Assembly (NCBI RefSeq): GCF_905163445.1
Contig: NC_053182.1
Coordinates: 20,047,501 to 20,111,500 of the forward strand
Direction: 5' to 3'
DNA: 64,000 nucleotides
Source of the DNA: Pararge aegeria
Taxonomy: Eukaryota > Arthropoda > Insecta > Lepidoptera > Nymphalidae
Within the stretch, counting starts at the first letter, position 1. Each line of letters starts with the position of its first letter. A program made the translations under genes and the position numbers. Positions 1 through 11,600 of the stretch are shown in pieces. The notes beneath the pieces were generated by a model, which did no database searches, was not told the origin of the DNA, and worked only from the letters and a program-made list of their open reading frames with translations.

Positions 1-62
1 CTGACCATGTCGTTCAGTTCAGTCCAGTTTCATATCTTATCATGTAAACAAAAGTAATTTAC

Positions 63-252
63 CTCTTAACTTATGATTATTTCCTTTCAAATCCAAGATG
101 TTCCTGTGAGATTTATACAAACTGTCCAGCAGTGTATCGTATCCGGTCCACGAGTCGTCATCGTCGGCACATTTCACAAACTTTAAATCGTTCCTTATAT
201 CTCCGGTAGATTTGGATTTGCGCAATTTAGTTTCTGATATACAGAAATGCAT
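63..252 (-). CDS. Putative first coding exon of a gene extending off the left edge
   Basis: An ATG at 252-250 opens a frame of 63 codons plus one base that reaches a possible splice donor (GTAAAT, minus strand, bases 62-57). The peptide is hydrophilic and rich in charged residues, with an acidic DDDDSW stretch and a basic start (TKLRKSKSTG), and looks more like ordinary protein than noise. It has no signal peptide or membrane segment. I do not recognise the family. The remaining exons would lie to the left of base 1. The alternative is a chance open frame in intergenic DNA; the donor is only moderately good, so confidence is limited. Confidence 0.42.
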
Positions 253-786
253 TTTTTGTTCCTAGTTTTACAAAATGGAATAAACCAATGCTATGACCAA
301 AAGTCATCGAGTGATTTCCTACTTAGGTTTTTACGTGCCTACCCTCAATAAGCTTTAATCCTATATATAATATAATTACCATCGGTTTACCTTAAACAAT
401 GCCATAGTGTCTTGAAAAAGCTCGAATTGATTGACTATAAATATCAAAAAATTCATTTAGAAACGCACGATCAACTCTCTGCGTTCCAATTCAGGAAAAT
501 TCTTTGATTGTCATGAATACTTTAATATTCATACAGAATTCATGAATTATAATCATACAGAATCCTTATTTAACCATTATTGCAAGAATTGTGCCCGAAT
601 CAATGAAAATGCCCCGCGTTCGTCAGTCTTTGAACCCGCGGAAAGTTCCTAGCTCGCAAACTCTTTCTCATTTTCCCCCTTTTATGATAAATGTTAAGAA
701 CATCAGAGGTAAAATAATTACTGTCATCTGTTAAATGGAATGAACCACCACTACTAAAGTTGTATAATACTACAATCTGAATCTAT
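253..786. other. Intergenic AT-rich sequence, possible promoter of the left-edge gene
   Basis: I see no coding frame or RNA gene here. The stretch lies directly upstream of the putative minus-strand first exon. Bases 695-745 resemble 26936-26985, a short repeat remnant. Confidence 0.4.
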
Positions 787-1030
787 GACGGCCGATTGGC
801 GCAGTGGGCAGCGACCCTGCTTTCTGAGCCAAGGCTGTGGGTTCGATTCCCACAACTGGAGAATGTTTGTGTGATGAGCATTAATGATTTTCAGTGTCTG
901 GGTGTTTATGTATATTATTCATATGATTATTCATCAGTCATCTTAGTACCCATAACACAAGCTATGCTTATTTTAGGGCTAGATGGCGAGGTGTGTATTG
1001 TCGTAGTATATTTATTTTTATTTATTTATT
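787..1030 (+). mobile_element. tRNA-derived SINE, family A (copy 1)
   Basis: A tRNA-like head starts gacggccgattggcgcag and carries a B-box-like ggttcgattccc. A unique body follows and the tail is (TATT)n. This is the reference copy for the family. Other copies lie at 5810-6068(-), 6157-6415(+), 12211-12460(-), 16243-16375(+), 29795-30045(-), 42998-43236(+), 45719-45990(-) and 63181-63440(+), with fragments at 33860-33965 and 42655-42750. Transcription would be by RNA polymerase III from the internal A and B boxes (known for tRNA SINEs). It encodes no protein. Confidence 0.88.
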
Positions 1031-1499
1031 CTGCACTCCTCAAGCTATAACGTCGTTAATCAACATTTGGCCAAATCTGATTTTTGACGCTATCTTACTC
1101 AGATTTTTTTACTATCGGTCAATCTAACCGGTATTTTCGTATTCGTTGTAGTTTTCAATATAGCGATATGAAGAACGTCTTTACATAATTACCTTATTAT
1201 GTGATAACAATACTTAAACGTATTCAACTAACATTGGCAGTCTAAAATGCCTCAAAGCTGCGTTAATTTTCATTGCTACAAGGTTTTATTCTTAAATTCC
1301 TTAACTATTATGTAGTTTGTGGATTTTACTTAATTTTAATGTGTTTAAAGTGACTTTAATACTTAACTTAAATGTTCCTAATTATTCTGAGGTTATGACT
1401 ACTTAGTTAAAAAATAGCATCTTCTATATCATCTCGAGGTTCTGACTAGTTAAAAAAATGTTTCGGAGCAGACGTGACACACGGATTCAGTGTTTTTTT
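1031..1499. other. AT-rich sequence without recognisable genes
   Basis: No coding frame, tRNA or recognised repeat is visible between the SINE and the pentanucleotide array. Confidence 0.5.
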
Positions 1500-1845
1500 C
1501 GTGACTGTTATGTTATGTTCTTTTCTATTAATGTCTGGTCTAGTCTATTCTATTCTGGTCTGTTATGTTCTCTTCTGATTTATTTTATTTTGTTCTGGTC
1601 TGATCTAGTCTATTCTGTTATTTTTATTTTATTCTGTTCCGTTACATTCTATTCGGTTCTGTTATATTCTGGTCTGGTCTAGACTATTCTATTGTATTCT
1701 GTTCTATTTTGTTCTTTTCTATTCTTTTCTGTTCTGTCCTTTCCTTTTGTTTTTTCTATTCTGTTCTATTCTATTATATTCTATTCTGTTCTGTTCTATT
1801 ATGGTCTGGTCTAGTCTTTTCTATTCTAATCTGTTCTATCTTTAT
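1500..1845. repeat. Pentanucleotide satellite, (TTCTG/TTCTA)n
   Basis: About 350 bp is built almost wholly of degenerate 5-bp words such as ttctg, ttcta, ttctt and tggtc. Open frames on both strands across it are by-products of the low-complexity repeat and are not genes. Confidence 0.85.
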
Positions 1846-2060
1846 GTGCCTGTAATTACACCGGCAACCACGCCCTTCAGGCCGGAACACAGCATTGCAA
1901 CAATGCTGCTTAGCGGCAGAAATAAGCATGGCGATAGTACTTCCCCGGACGAGCTCTGTCACAAAAACCTCTACTACTCTAATAATGGGACGAAGATGTA
2001 TTGACGAATTAAAAAACAAGTTACAAATCAAATATACTTTTATTTACATTAGAGGTACGT
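1846..2060 (+). repeat. Dispersed repeat, also present at 22505-22685
   Basis: The block gtgcctgtaattacacc ... gcggcagaaataagcatgg ... gagctctgtcacaaa recurs with divergence at 22535-22680 (tgcctgtaattatgccc ... ggcggcagaaataagg), and a weak piece is at 2550-2600. It is probably a SINE or the 3' end of a retrotransposon; I cannot name the family. Confidence 0.55.
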
Positions 2061-4483
2061 ATATTTCTGTAGTAACGTAAACGATTTATAGGTAATTAGA
2101 TAGTCAATAAAAAACTATTATTTATACATACTTAGTCTTTATTTTTTAATCTCTTTTATTGAGAAATATTCTCACATGTCTCACGATTAAAACGGCAGCG
2201 CGCTTATCTGCTAGGGTTGGTTAGAGGGTACCTAAATCAGTGTTTTGGACCCTAGTATAGTTTTTACGCGTTTTTAATTAATCAATTAATCAATATATTA
2301 TAACAGTTCACAGCTTAGCACGGGCAGGGGACATTTTATGTCCACGAGGAAAGTACGAAATATTAATTTTCGCCCAGTTTTTAGCATGGGCGCCGGGTGG
2401 AAATCACATCCAAATTAATATAAGTGTAACATTAAAACTTCTCCTTTTCTCAGTTACCGTGTTTTGGCAGGCGGATAGTAAAATTTTATCCCTTGACCGT
2501 GGATATAATAGGGGGATATGTTCTCTGTGTCCTGCCCAGGTTAGCCGTTCTAGACTAAAGGCGATAGTACTTCCCTTCCCAATGGGACGGTTACGCAGCA
2601 TTATTTAGAATAAATTAAAAAACCTATCTATGTTTTTTTGGCAAAAAAAAAAACAAACCAAAATTGATAAATTGCTCCATTGGAAAGTAACAAATTTATT
2701 TAGTCGACATTAAAAGTAATAAGTATTTTCCTCATGCGTTCAGTGCAATTTAATTTGAGTCGCTACATACGATATCATAATGGCCCTGGGACGATAAGAA
2801 ATGTTATGTTGCAGTCACGGAGCGATCGTAAAAATATTGCTTTATGCGTATACTTGCGCTCGGATATCACGTTATGCTGTCAGCAGTTGTTAGTCAACTA
2901 GCGTAAACCTGCTGTCTTGCTACCTCCATGTACTTTTTTTTTTTTTAAATCATATTATATCTCAAAATTTTGTCTCGGTTATTTCAAAATTCGGGTTTCC
3001 GACCCATATGATTACATGAAACTTCACTTATAATCACTGAGGTATAATATATACCTACAGCACATTAGTAAGACTTTTTTGTACATACGTTATATTTTTC
3101 CGTTGTAAACTTTAAACTGGCTTAATAATCTATCTAGAGAAATCATGGTCAGTGGCTGTCAGTGCTTCTTCAGGACGGAATATTACACCCGCCAACCATC
3201 ACTGAAACAGCATAGTGGGCCTTAGGCTACATCCTCTAAAATCTTCATTTACTAACGTCCCATAGCAGCACGCAGGTTCACTCCCATAATACTGAATACA
3301 TATCTGAACAAGATCATTCAAGAAGGATATAGAATAAAGACCCGCCATGCTTCAATGCTGCTTGGTGAGCTAGGTATCGTTATCGATTATTAACACTTCG
3401 GATTTGGTCACTGTTCGTTAAGAAACACACGCCGGGTCTTTCGTAACCCTTAGCAAAAATGTCCGCTGTCTAAAATATCTTCATTATCACCGCTTCAGCT
3501 CACAAAGCAAATCGAATTAATGCTGCAAAAAGTAATTTGTGTTTGTAGTTTTGTTTTTTTTGTTAATACGTGTAGCCTGGGGAAACTAATTGGGAAACTG
3601 CAATCTCCCTAAGTCCCTATGTATGTAAATTAATAAATAAAAATAAATGTATTAAATTTTAATTAAAGCACTATACAAGTTTTGATAAAAATGTCAAAGA
3701 AATAAAAATTAAGTGTCGTTGTTTTTTAATGCTATATTAATTTAAAAAAAAAACTAAAATAATTATAATAATAATAATTGACCGAGCTATGCTCATAATT
3801 TAATATTTTCTACTACCATCATTTCCGCGAATCACATGCGAATGATAAACACAAGTTCCGGTTTACTCAATAATGTACTATGTACTAGAAATGTCGCCAA
3901 GCAAGGTGATGCGATTGGCTTTATAAATTAAGTGATTTTTAAATTGTTTGACCCCCCCTGTGAGATGTCGTGAGAACCCGGGACGGGTTGAATAAAATCA
4001 ATCCAATCTAACATAAGATTTTTCAAAATGAAGGTTTCTTACGTAAACGCGTTGTATTGTTATTGACCAATAGACCAAAATAGTATATATATATTTTTTT
4101 TTTAATCAAAAAAGAATTGCGTGATATTTGCCGAGAACCCCAACGTAAGATTAGATGAGATTTGACTCGACCACCTCCCCCCCTTAAACATCTCACGTAT
4201 TTTATGAACACCCCCTCCCGGGGAGTGATCCCATCGGCTGCTAGTAAGTAGAAGAGTGGGACAAGGGTAGCACTACTAAATTAAATCTGTATTTGTACAT
4301 GTCGAAATACATAAATCTTAAAATCTTTTTCAGTGTAGTGAACGGCTGTACAAATCGTAGAAAAAAAACGATATAATGTCATTGTCAAATGATAATAAAA
4401 ATAATACCCAGGTAAATTTTATGTGAGCTTTCTTAGACCATAACATTATTGAACTATCATAGTTTTTTTCATAATAATAAAAT
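2061..4483. other. Intergenic, AT-rich, mostly unrecognised
   Basis: No coding frame stands out. Bases 2290-2545 partly match the repeat also seen near 43680 and at the right edge (the cagggga / ggggatat block). Bases 3930-4230 contain C- and G-runs beside gagatgt / catctcac words, which suggests a degraded transposon. Simple (ATA)n lies at 3755-3777. The rest shows nothing I can support. Confidence 0.4.
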
Positions 4484-5170
4484 AATGACCCGGCATCAGT
4501 TCTTGAAAATATCAGTGCATTGCTCTACTGGGATCTAACGATTATTAATGACAGGTATATTACAGCTAATAGACCTGATATAGTGCTAGTTGATCGATCA
4601 GTGCGCCGTGCAATAATTGTTGACATTACTATTCCACATGACGATAATCTTGTGAAAGCTGAAAAGGAAAAAGTATCTAAATACTTGGACCTTGCTCACG
4701 AGATTACCGCCATGTGGAGTGTTGAGTCGACCTTTATTATTCCGATCGTCTTTTCAGTCAATGGTCTTCTCGCGCAAAGCTTCGACCAACATCTTAAGAA
4801 GCTTTCGCTTGGTTGTTTGATCAAGGGTCGGATACAAAAAATAGTAGTCCTAGAAACAGCGCGTATTGTGAGGAGGTTCCTCACTCTGGAGCCCTGACCG
4901 CCGGTTGCTTGGACATTCAAAAGCCCCGCAAGCCAGTGGCGTGCATAGAGGGTATGCAAATGATACAAAATGAAGAAAATGCTGGACATTTTCTTCAAGT
5001 TATAAATACTTAAGGGTAGGCTTTTTGTAACTCTTACAATGCTATCCTTAGGTTTTTTATAACTCGTGCTGGAGATTTTCTTCATTGAATATTATCTGCA
5101 TACCCTGTGCATACCCTTAATGCACGCCACTGCCGCAAGCAGAAGGTGAATGGTAATTTTTTTATAATTT
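4484..5170 (+). mobile_element. Non-LTR retrotransposon 3' fragment (C-terminal endonuclease-like domain), split by a MITE
   Basis: Bases 4484-4897 read as the C-terminal part of a retrotransposon polyprotein: RPDIVLVDRS, VDITIPHD, KAEKEKVSKYLDLAHEI and finally ARIVRRFLTLEP before a TGA. These motifs are familiar from the C-terminal region of insect non-LTR elements of the R2/R4-like, restriction-endonuclease type; the exact clade is uncertain. The frame is open for about 137 codons but lacks the reverse transcriptase, so the copy is dead and 5'-truncated. Its 3' flank is interrupted at 4934-5132 by a hAT-like MITE. A second, internally deleted copy lies at 11938-12135. Confidence 0.72.
4934..5132. 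mobile_element. hAT-like MITE (199 bp) with 8-bp target duplication
   Basis: The terminal inverted repeats are cagtggcgtgcatagagggt at the left and atgcacgccactg at the right. The 8-bp word ccgcaagc is present on both sides (4926-4933 and 5133-5140). An 8-bp duplication is the mark of hAT-superfamily transposition. The related element copy at 12123-12130 carries the same site without the insertion. It has no coding capacity. Relatives are at 40730-42252, 44363-44505, 45682-46152 and 54037-54173. Confidence 0.85.
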
Positions 5171-5676
5171 TTTGTTATAAACATAGTGTTTTTTTTAATT
5201 AAGCATTGTAAAGAATTTAAAAAAATATGAAAATTATTAAATAGAACTAAAAATTATCAGAAAATGTATCTAAATTAATCACTCGTCTCTGTGATAAGCC
5301 TAAGAATTTTTTATTGGGTTTTATAGCTTTACTATGATTCCGTTGTTACTCACGTGCCCATATTGCATAGATTTCCTACAACTAGATTGTTCAAGTATAT
5401 AGTACGTCGTTTACTTAATGGTTTAGGTACATAAAAGAAGTATCAGTGCTTTATTTTTTAACACTGATGGTCCAAAGTTCTCATATAAAAGTTTTTATAC
5501 AAGCTTAATATTATAGACTAGGCAGTACAACTTTTCATCTGTAGACTGACTTCTCTGGCTCACCACATTTGTAGACCAACAGAAGGAAATACATTCGGTT
5601 GCTTTATACTTGATTACATTTGGACGTAGTTAATCAAAAAGGATCCTCATTGAAGAAGAAGTCTCAAGTTATTTAG
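5171..5676. other. Intergenic, no recognised feature
   Basis: AT-rich sequence with no credible open frame, RNA gene or repeat that I recognise. Confidence 0.5.
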
Positions 5677-5808
5677 GGTCTTACAAATAAATTTGGCATA
5701 ACGTTGCAATAGTTAGGGTTTTCTTTAACACTCTTATAAGGTTGTGTTGACAGTGCGACAAAAGTGCATAACTATTGCAACGTTTTGCCACATTTATTTG
5801 TCAGGCTC
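5677..5808. mobile_element. Short fold-back (MITE-like) element
   Basis: About 39 bp at 5677-5715 (acaaataaatttggcataac ...) is repeated in inverse orientation at 5769-5808 (... tgccacatttatttgt) with only a few mismatches. The arms enclose about 50 bp. The arrangement fits a short MITE; I could not define a target-site duplication. Confidence 0.6.
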
Positions 5809-5809
5809 T

Positions 5810-6068
5810 ATATAAATAAATGAATATAGACGACAATACACACATCGCAAACTAGCCCAAAAGGAAGCGTAGTTTGTGTTATGGGTAGTAAGATGACTGA
5901 TGAATATTTTCATGAATAATATACATAAATTCTTATAATATACATATAAACACCCAGACACTGAAAAACATTAATGTTCATCACACATACATTTTCCAGT
6001 TGTGGGAATCGAACACACGGCCTTGGATCAGAAAGCAGGGTCGCTGCCCAATGCGCCAATCGGCCGTC
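5810..6068 (-). mobile_element. tRNA-derived SINE, family A (copy 2)
   Basis: Full-length minus-strand copy: the tail is at the left (aaataaatgaatatagacg) and the tRNA-like head at the right (gcgccaatcggccgtc). It faces copy 3, about 90 bp away. Confidence 0.85.
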
Positions 6069-6156
6069 AATTATATCAAAACTATACTAACTATACTAAT
6101 ACTTAATTTGCATCGTTTTTGTTTAACTATGTCCATTTGTCAGGACTGAAGGCTAC

Positions 6157-6415
6157 GTCGGCCGATTGGCGCAGTGGGCAGCGACCCTGATTTCTGAGTC
6201 CAAGGCCGTGGGTTCGATTCCCACAACTGGAAAATGTTTGTGTGATGAGCATGAATGTCTTTCAGTGTCTGGGTTATTATATGTATATTCAAGTATTTAT
6301 GTATATTATTCATAAAAATATTCATCAGTCATCTCAGTACCCATAATTCAAGCTAACGCTTACTTTGGGGCTAGATGACGATGTGTGTATTGTCGTAGTA
6401 TATTTATTTATTTCT
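6157..6415 (+). mobile_element. tRNA-derived SINE, family A (copy 3)
   Basis: Full-length plus-strand copy with an intact B box (ggttcgattccc), ending in tatttatttatttc. Together with copy 2 it forms a head-to-head inverted pair, heads facing each other across about 90 bp. Confidence 0.86.
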
Positions 6416-6719
6416 TTTTTCATCATTTGCTTGATTAGTAGGTCAGTATCACTCCTAATCACTAATATCAATTCGCTTTGTATCTCTAAAACAAAACACG
6501 TCACTGGTACATTGTCATTTTTAATTGCTTAGTCATATTATAACATTCTGCAAATCAAGATATCCACAATTACAAAGTGTCTGCAACCTCACTGGCGCAG
6601 TCTTTAAATAGAAGGTCGTAAATGAAACTTTGGGTCCACTCGGGAAAGTGGGGTTTAAAGTTTGTGTAAGATTCATCACCATCATCAATCCATTACAGAC
6701 ACACTAACACAGACATTTG

Positions 6720-6850
6720 ACAAATAAATTTTTTTAATTTTTATTTTATTACACTAAAAGTTAGTCCTTGATTGCAATCCCACCTGTAGTAAGTGACGAT
6801 GCAGTCTAAGATAGTAGCGGGCTAACCTGTTAGGGAGTATGGCAGTTTTA
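6720..6850 (+). repeat. Dispersed repeat with gtagcgggctaacctgtta core
   Basis: The words agtccttgattgcaatc and gtagcgggctaacctgttag recur at 7715-7820, 38775-38915, 49050-49130, 52515-52690, 54655-54740 and 62570-62830. It is a common degenerate repeat, probably SINE-like. Confidence 0.6.
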
Positions 6851-6884
6851 TTTAACCTCTTATGTGATGTCTCTTAAAAAGAAC

Positions 6885-7222
6885 AAAGTTTGTATTAAAC
6901 GTAAGCTTATAAAAAAGTCCTATTATAGTATAAAGGACTACGTAATCGATAAAGACGCTTGCGTGTGAATTATTGCCCTAACCAGGTTGCTCTTCTAATA
7001 ATTTTAAATGACAATGTGAGATGGTGATAACAAAAGAAAAACACCCAGCTAAGTTTGTTGTGGGCTTCTTCTTGGACCAGGACGTGTTTGGAACCCTCGT
7101 AGCTTTAGTTTAAAGTTTACGAATGTGGTTATCGCCGTCATCTCATTACCGTGTAATTCTCAAGTACGCATCAAAAGTGCCACCTGTACTTGAATAAAGA
7201 TATTTTTGACTTTGACTTTGAC
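6885..7222 (+). mobile_element. Jockey/CR1-like LINE 3' end, family B
   Basis: Degenerate coding remnant (KSPIIV ... KDYVNDKDAW-like) followed by the 3' UTR with gctaagtttgttgtgggc and gaataaagatatttttgac, ending in a (GACTTT)n tail. Further copies are at 10190-10507(+), 13455-13570(-), 14040-14375(-), 16719-16850(-) and 38412-38592(+). Confidence 0.7.
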
Positions 7223-7224
7223 CC

Positions 7225-7420
7225 ATACCCCTAATCGGTTTCTAAGCGACACCATACCGGAATGCTTAATGGCTTAGCGGCACGTCTTTGTCGGTAGGGT
7301 GGTAACTAGCCGCGGCCGAAGCCTCCCACCTCTTCCAGCCTCCTCCCCTGCCGGGAATCGAATTCGGGACCTCCAATTTAAAACCACAGTGCTCACCGCA
7401 GCGCGGAGATAGTCAAAAAA
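7225..7420 (-). repeat. SINE-like repeat with cggtttctaagcgacaccat
   Basis: Contains aatcggtttctaagcgaca, gcggcacgtctttgtcggta and ccgggaatcgaa (a tRNA-like B-box complement). The same block is at 62620-62815, and the core motif forms the perfect hairpin at 54564-54630. Confidence 0.6.
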
Positions 7421-8010
7421 ATATGATAGTTAGACAGTGCTTTAATGTATGCATGAAGTGCAAGCCTCTCCCACTGCACCAGAGAAGTCGCTATAGACAC
7501 CATAATCATACTGTTACGGTACATTGAGGATATCAGACTTTAAGAGCTCCTACTTGAACATTATACCCAAAGAGTCCAGGAACATTTTCACTGAAAAGGT
7601 CCCCAGTGTATATACAGCTTAATAATGTCAGGTCCCTATTACACTAAGGCCTGATTTACACTTTGTTTAGTGCGGATGCATGTGACAAGTGATAAGTAAC
7701 AAAATTATGGTAAATTTTTTATTTTACTTTACTAACAGTTAGCCCTTGACTGTAATATTATCTGGTGGTAAGTGATGATAGAGTCTAACATGGTAGCGGG
7801 CTAACCTGTTATATTAAAACCCTAGTTCTAATGACTACGATGGAATACCTAATTGCATGGTAGCAGGTCTGTATAGGTAGGGTGGGTGGTACCTACCTAG
7901 CCCAGTACCAACCAGAGAAAATTCTGAAAATATAAATTCCAAAATTCCCCCTGCAGAGGATTACCTCCATGACCTCCCACTTATACACCTCACCCCCAGG
8001 GATGGGGTTC
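7421..8010. other. Intergenic; repeat fragment at 7715-7930
   Basis: Bases 7715-7820 belong to the gctaacctgtta family. I see nothing else that I can support. Confidence 0.45.
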
Positions 8011-8323
8011 TTCATCATCATCACATCAACCCATAACTAAAGGGCATGGGTCTAGTCCAATGTGATGGAAGAAAAGAGTTTTAGTCCACCATGCTGACCC
8101 AGTGCCGATTGGTGAACTCCACACACCTTTGAGAACATTACGTAGAACTCTCAGGTATGCAGGTTTCCTTATACGATGTTTCCCTCCACCTTTCACCTTT
8201 CTTGCTTTCGTTGAAGAAGTACATAACTTAGAAAAGCTAGAAGTGCGTGCTGGTACGCTGGGATTCGAACTCGACTCTCCCGAAAGCGAAGTCGAGCTTC
8301 TACCCAATGCGCTATCACCGCTT
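8011..8323 (-). mobile_element. tRNA-derived SINE, family B ((GATGAT)n tail)
   Basis: On the minus strand it starts gaagcggtgatagcgcattg, carries the B-box-like gagttcgaatcccagc, and ends in atgatgatga. Related copies and pieces are at 11499-11645, 17652-18000, 29500-29775, 40083-40190, 42366-42590, 43945-44065, 44108-44255, 45000-45110, 53105-53215, 56878-57035 and 60530-60660. Confidence 0.78.
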
Positions 8324-8692
8324 CTAACCCCAGGGTGGTTGTCAAATGTAAATCATATTAAACCAGAGTGTCTGTTAACATACATTGAATACGTACAACG
8401 GACGGTCCCAGACCAACCAAGTGCGGAAAAGGCCCAGGAACAGAAGATGAACATACATTGATTTACAGTAATCGCTGGACCATTGCACTCGCTTCTAAAC
8501 ATAGTGTTAATAAGGCATAAAGTCACTTTACATTAAAACACAGTCTTGTCACTTTACATTATACACAGTCTTAGCTCTTTATATCACGAGTCACAAAGGG
8601 TCACTGTCACTGTATCACAGGTGCGCGTGCGCGTCGGCGTACGCGCCCATGTGCGCGCACGCACACCGGCAGCAGGGCGGCAATGGCCGCGG

Positions 8693-11600
8693 TCAGGCGG
8701 TGCTCTTCACCAGCGCCTCGGTGGCCATCAACAGCATGCGGAACTGGCGGCTGAGCGCGTGGCCCGAGTTGTTGCCGAGGAAGGCCACTATCTGCTTCTG
8801 CAGCTCCCGAACGACTCCGGGCAGGTGCTCGCGGGTCATCGGATTGCTCGTGTCCAGGTTCATTATCGCTTCTTCTAAATATCTGCGGAGGATATGGATA
8901 CTCCAAATTATAATTTTTCTTAGTAATTATCTTATATATCACTACTAGCTGTCCCGGCGAACTTCGTAACGCGGATCTTTTTTTTTTTTTTTGATTAACA
9001 AAAAAAAAATAAGTAGTTTATATATATAGATAACATCCTACCGAAAGTAATATTAGATTTACCATTACATAAGTTTAAAGAATGTATAAAAACACATTTA
9101 ATACATCGAGGTTACTATACTATTGACGAATTTCTTAATGACAAGGTTGCCTGGAAGCACGCCGCTCCGCTTTCATCTCACACAAGATAGAACAAAAATT
9201 GTTGAATTGTAAAACGATGTTGGAAAAGAGCAACTGCTGAGTTTCTTGCCGGCTTCTTCTCCGTACAATCTGCTTCGAACCGGTGGTAGAGTCACTACAA
9301 ACAGACATACTTGACGTTTCAAAAGTGCTTATATTAGGCCTACTTGAAATAAATGAGTTTTGAATTATTTTTTTTCGAAGTGTTAAACAAACTTTTTGTG
9401 TCTTTTTAGTGTAAAAATACTATATAGCGTATAAGAAAATCTCTTGCTGTTGGATTTGTTTTTATTTATATTAATTATTTTTTACATTATTAAATCATAC
9501 TTTACACTAAAAGATTGTTTATACTACAAGGCAAGACAGAAAAAATTTAGTGTAAAGATCATTCAGATCAAATGCACTAATAAAAAAAACTTGTGTGTCT
9601 GTCAAAACAGGTGTTTTTACGTATAAAAATTAATTGTAAACAACATACGGCAGCAAATAATACGGATAAACAATGCATCACATACTCCTCACCTTTGTAT
9701 CAATCCTGTTTTGAAAATAGCAGCAATTCAATTTTACTTGAGCTATTTTTGTTTTATTTTTATTGTAGCTTGAAGTTTAGGCCCCTTAATTGCAACTATA
9801 TTAACTTGTACGAGAAAATATTATGTATATTTTTTATATATCAAAATAGATAACTCAAAAAATTACAAAGTTTTGGAAATATTTATAAGCGAAAATTCTA
9901 CATCTTACTAAAAAAGCCACTAAAAAATGTATTTATAAAAGCCGTCCGTTGTCCTGTTATCTAAGCAGAGTATATTTAGCGAAAGTAAGTACGGCCGCCT
10001 GATTAAAAATTTGTAAATCTAATCTTTAATGGCACATATTAACACGTTGCGGTAAAATAATCATAAAAATAAAGTCATACGAATTAAAAAGTCATACAAT
10101 ATTGTCACACTGTCTTTCGGTTGGTTGATATTAATTTGGTCGCATATCCATACTCAAAAAATTTACCCTCCATCTGATTTTTATAGCTCGCCAAAAGGAG
10201 GGTAAAACTTACAGAAAAATCCTATTATAATATTAAGGATTATTTAAACGATAAAAAAGCTTGGGCGTGAATTGCTCTAGCTTCATAGCTTAATTTAAAT
10301 TTACTGGAAGATGGCGATAACAAAAAAAAAAATTTACCCGGCTAAGTTTGTTGTGGGCTCTTCTTAGACCAGGGCGCGTTTGGAACCCTCGTAGCTTTAG
10401 ATTTAAGTTGGCGAACGAAGTTATAACCATCCCGGTACAATTTTGTAAACAAATATGTATAAACGCTTCATAAGTGCCTGTGCCTACATGAATAAAGAAA
10501 TTTTGAATTAGGAGTTTAACTCCAAAAATTAATCCTACCGTAACCCCAGAAGTTTCGAATATCACCTACAGCCACATCGTGCGGCACGTACAGCCACATC
10601 GTGCGGCACGTACAGCCATATCGTGCGGCACGTACAGCGGCACGTACAGGGCCACGTACCTGTGCTTGAGGTGCGTGTCCTTGGCCATGTCGGCGGCCAG
10701 CTGTTGCACCAGCGACAGCAGCACGTGTTGCTTGAGGCGGCACGGCGGCCCGAACACGCGGCCCGGCTCGGCTGCGCGGCACGCCGCCACCACCAGCGTG
10801 AGGTCCGACGCCGACAGCGCCAGCTGGAAGGCGCCGTTCACGTCGCCGCTCATCATCAGCGACTGGATCTGGCTCACCTGCATCTGCGCACGACCACAGA
10901 AGCGGAATTAGCATCGCTTATGACCGCCGGAAGTTACTTAAAAGAACTTCTCACTCTTTAGCTAAATTAAGTTAAAAGGACACGGTGGGGTGTAGTCCTT
11001 TGTGGAGTGATGATAAATGATAGAGATTGCTAGAGATTGATAAGTGGACTGTATTTCCTATGATAATAATTGATAATGAGTACGCGTCGAATGGCAGCCA
11101 AAAGTGCACTGTCCTAGTTATGGCCAGAAGGCTCGACGATTGCGTTAACTGCTGACGCTGCAGTGTTCAGTACACGCAGTGGCCCGAACATACACGGTGT
11201 TTGTATTATCTTTGTTATTTATCGATATCTCACCCAAAGAGTATACAAGCACTACGTTAGACCTTAAGTCCCTACTGAAAATCTGCTTTGCAGAATCCCT
11301 TGGCAAGTGCCGACTGTCATGGTGCTGCAACACAGAGCTGAGGAGGTGACCTATTGACCACTATGACGACGCGTAATTCTTTTATAATTATTTAAGATTT
11401 TTTTCCCATTTCATAATTTTTTGTATATGGCTGTAAGAATTATTATTACTATAAACAGTATTATTTATAAGAGAGTAATTAAAATATCACTGAATAACAC
11501 ACCGTGAGGAAACCTGCATGCCTGAGAGTCCACCAATCCGCAATGGACCACGGCCTTAACAAGCGGTTATGGTCGTGGTCCAGCACGCTGGGAGGTGACG

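Noticed and set aside
787..860. Functional tRNA genes at SINE heads
   Set aside because: The tRNA-like part is followed by a common body and tail in all copies and lacks a full cloverleaf; these are SINEs.
1458..2004. F/Y/S-rich open frames over the pentanucleotide array
   Set aside because: Pure low-complexity translation.
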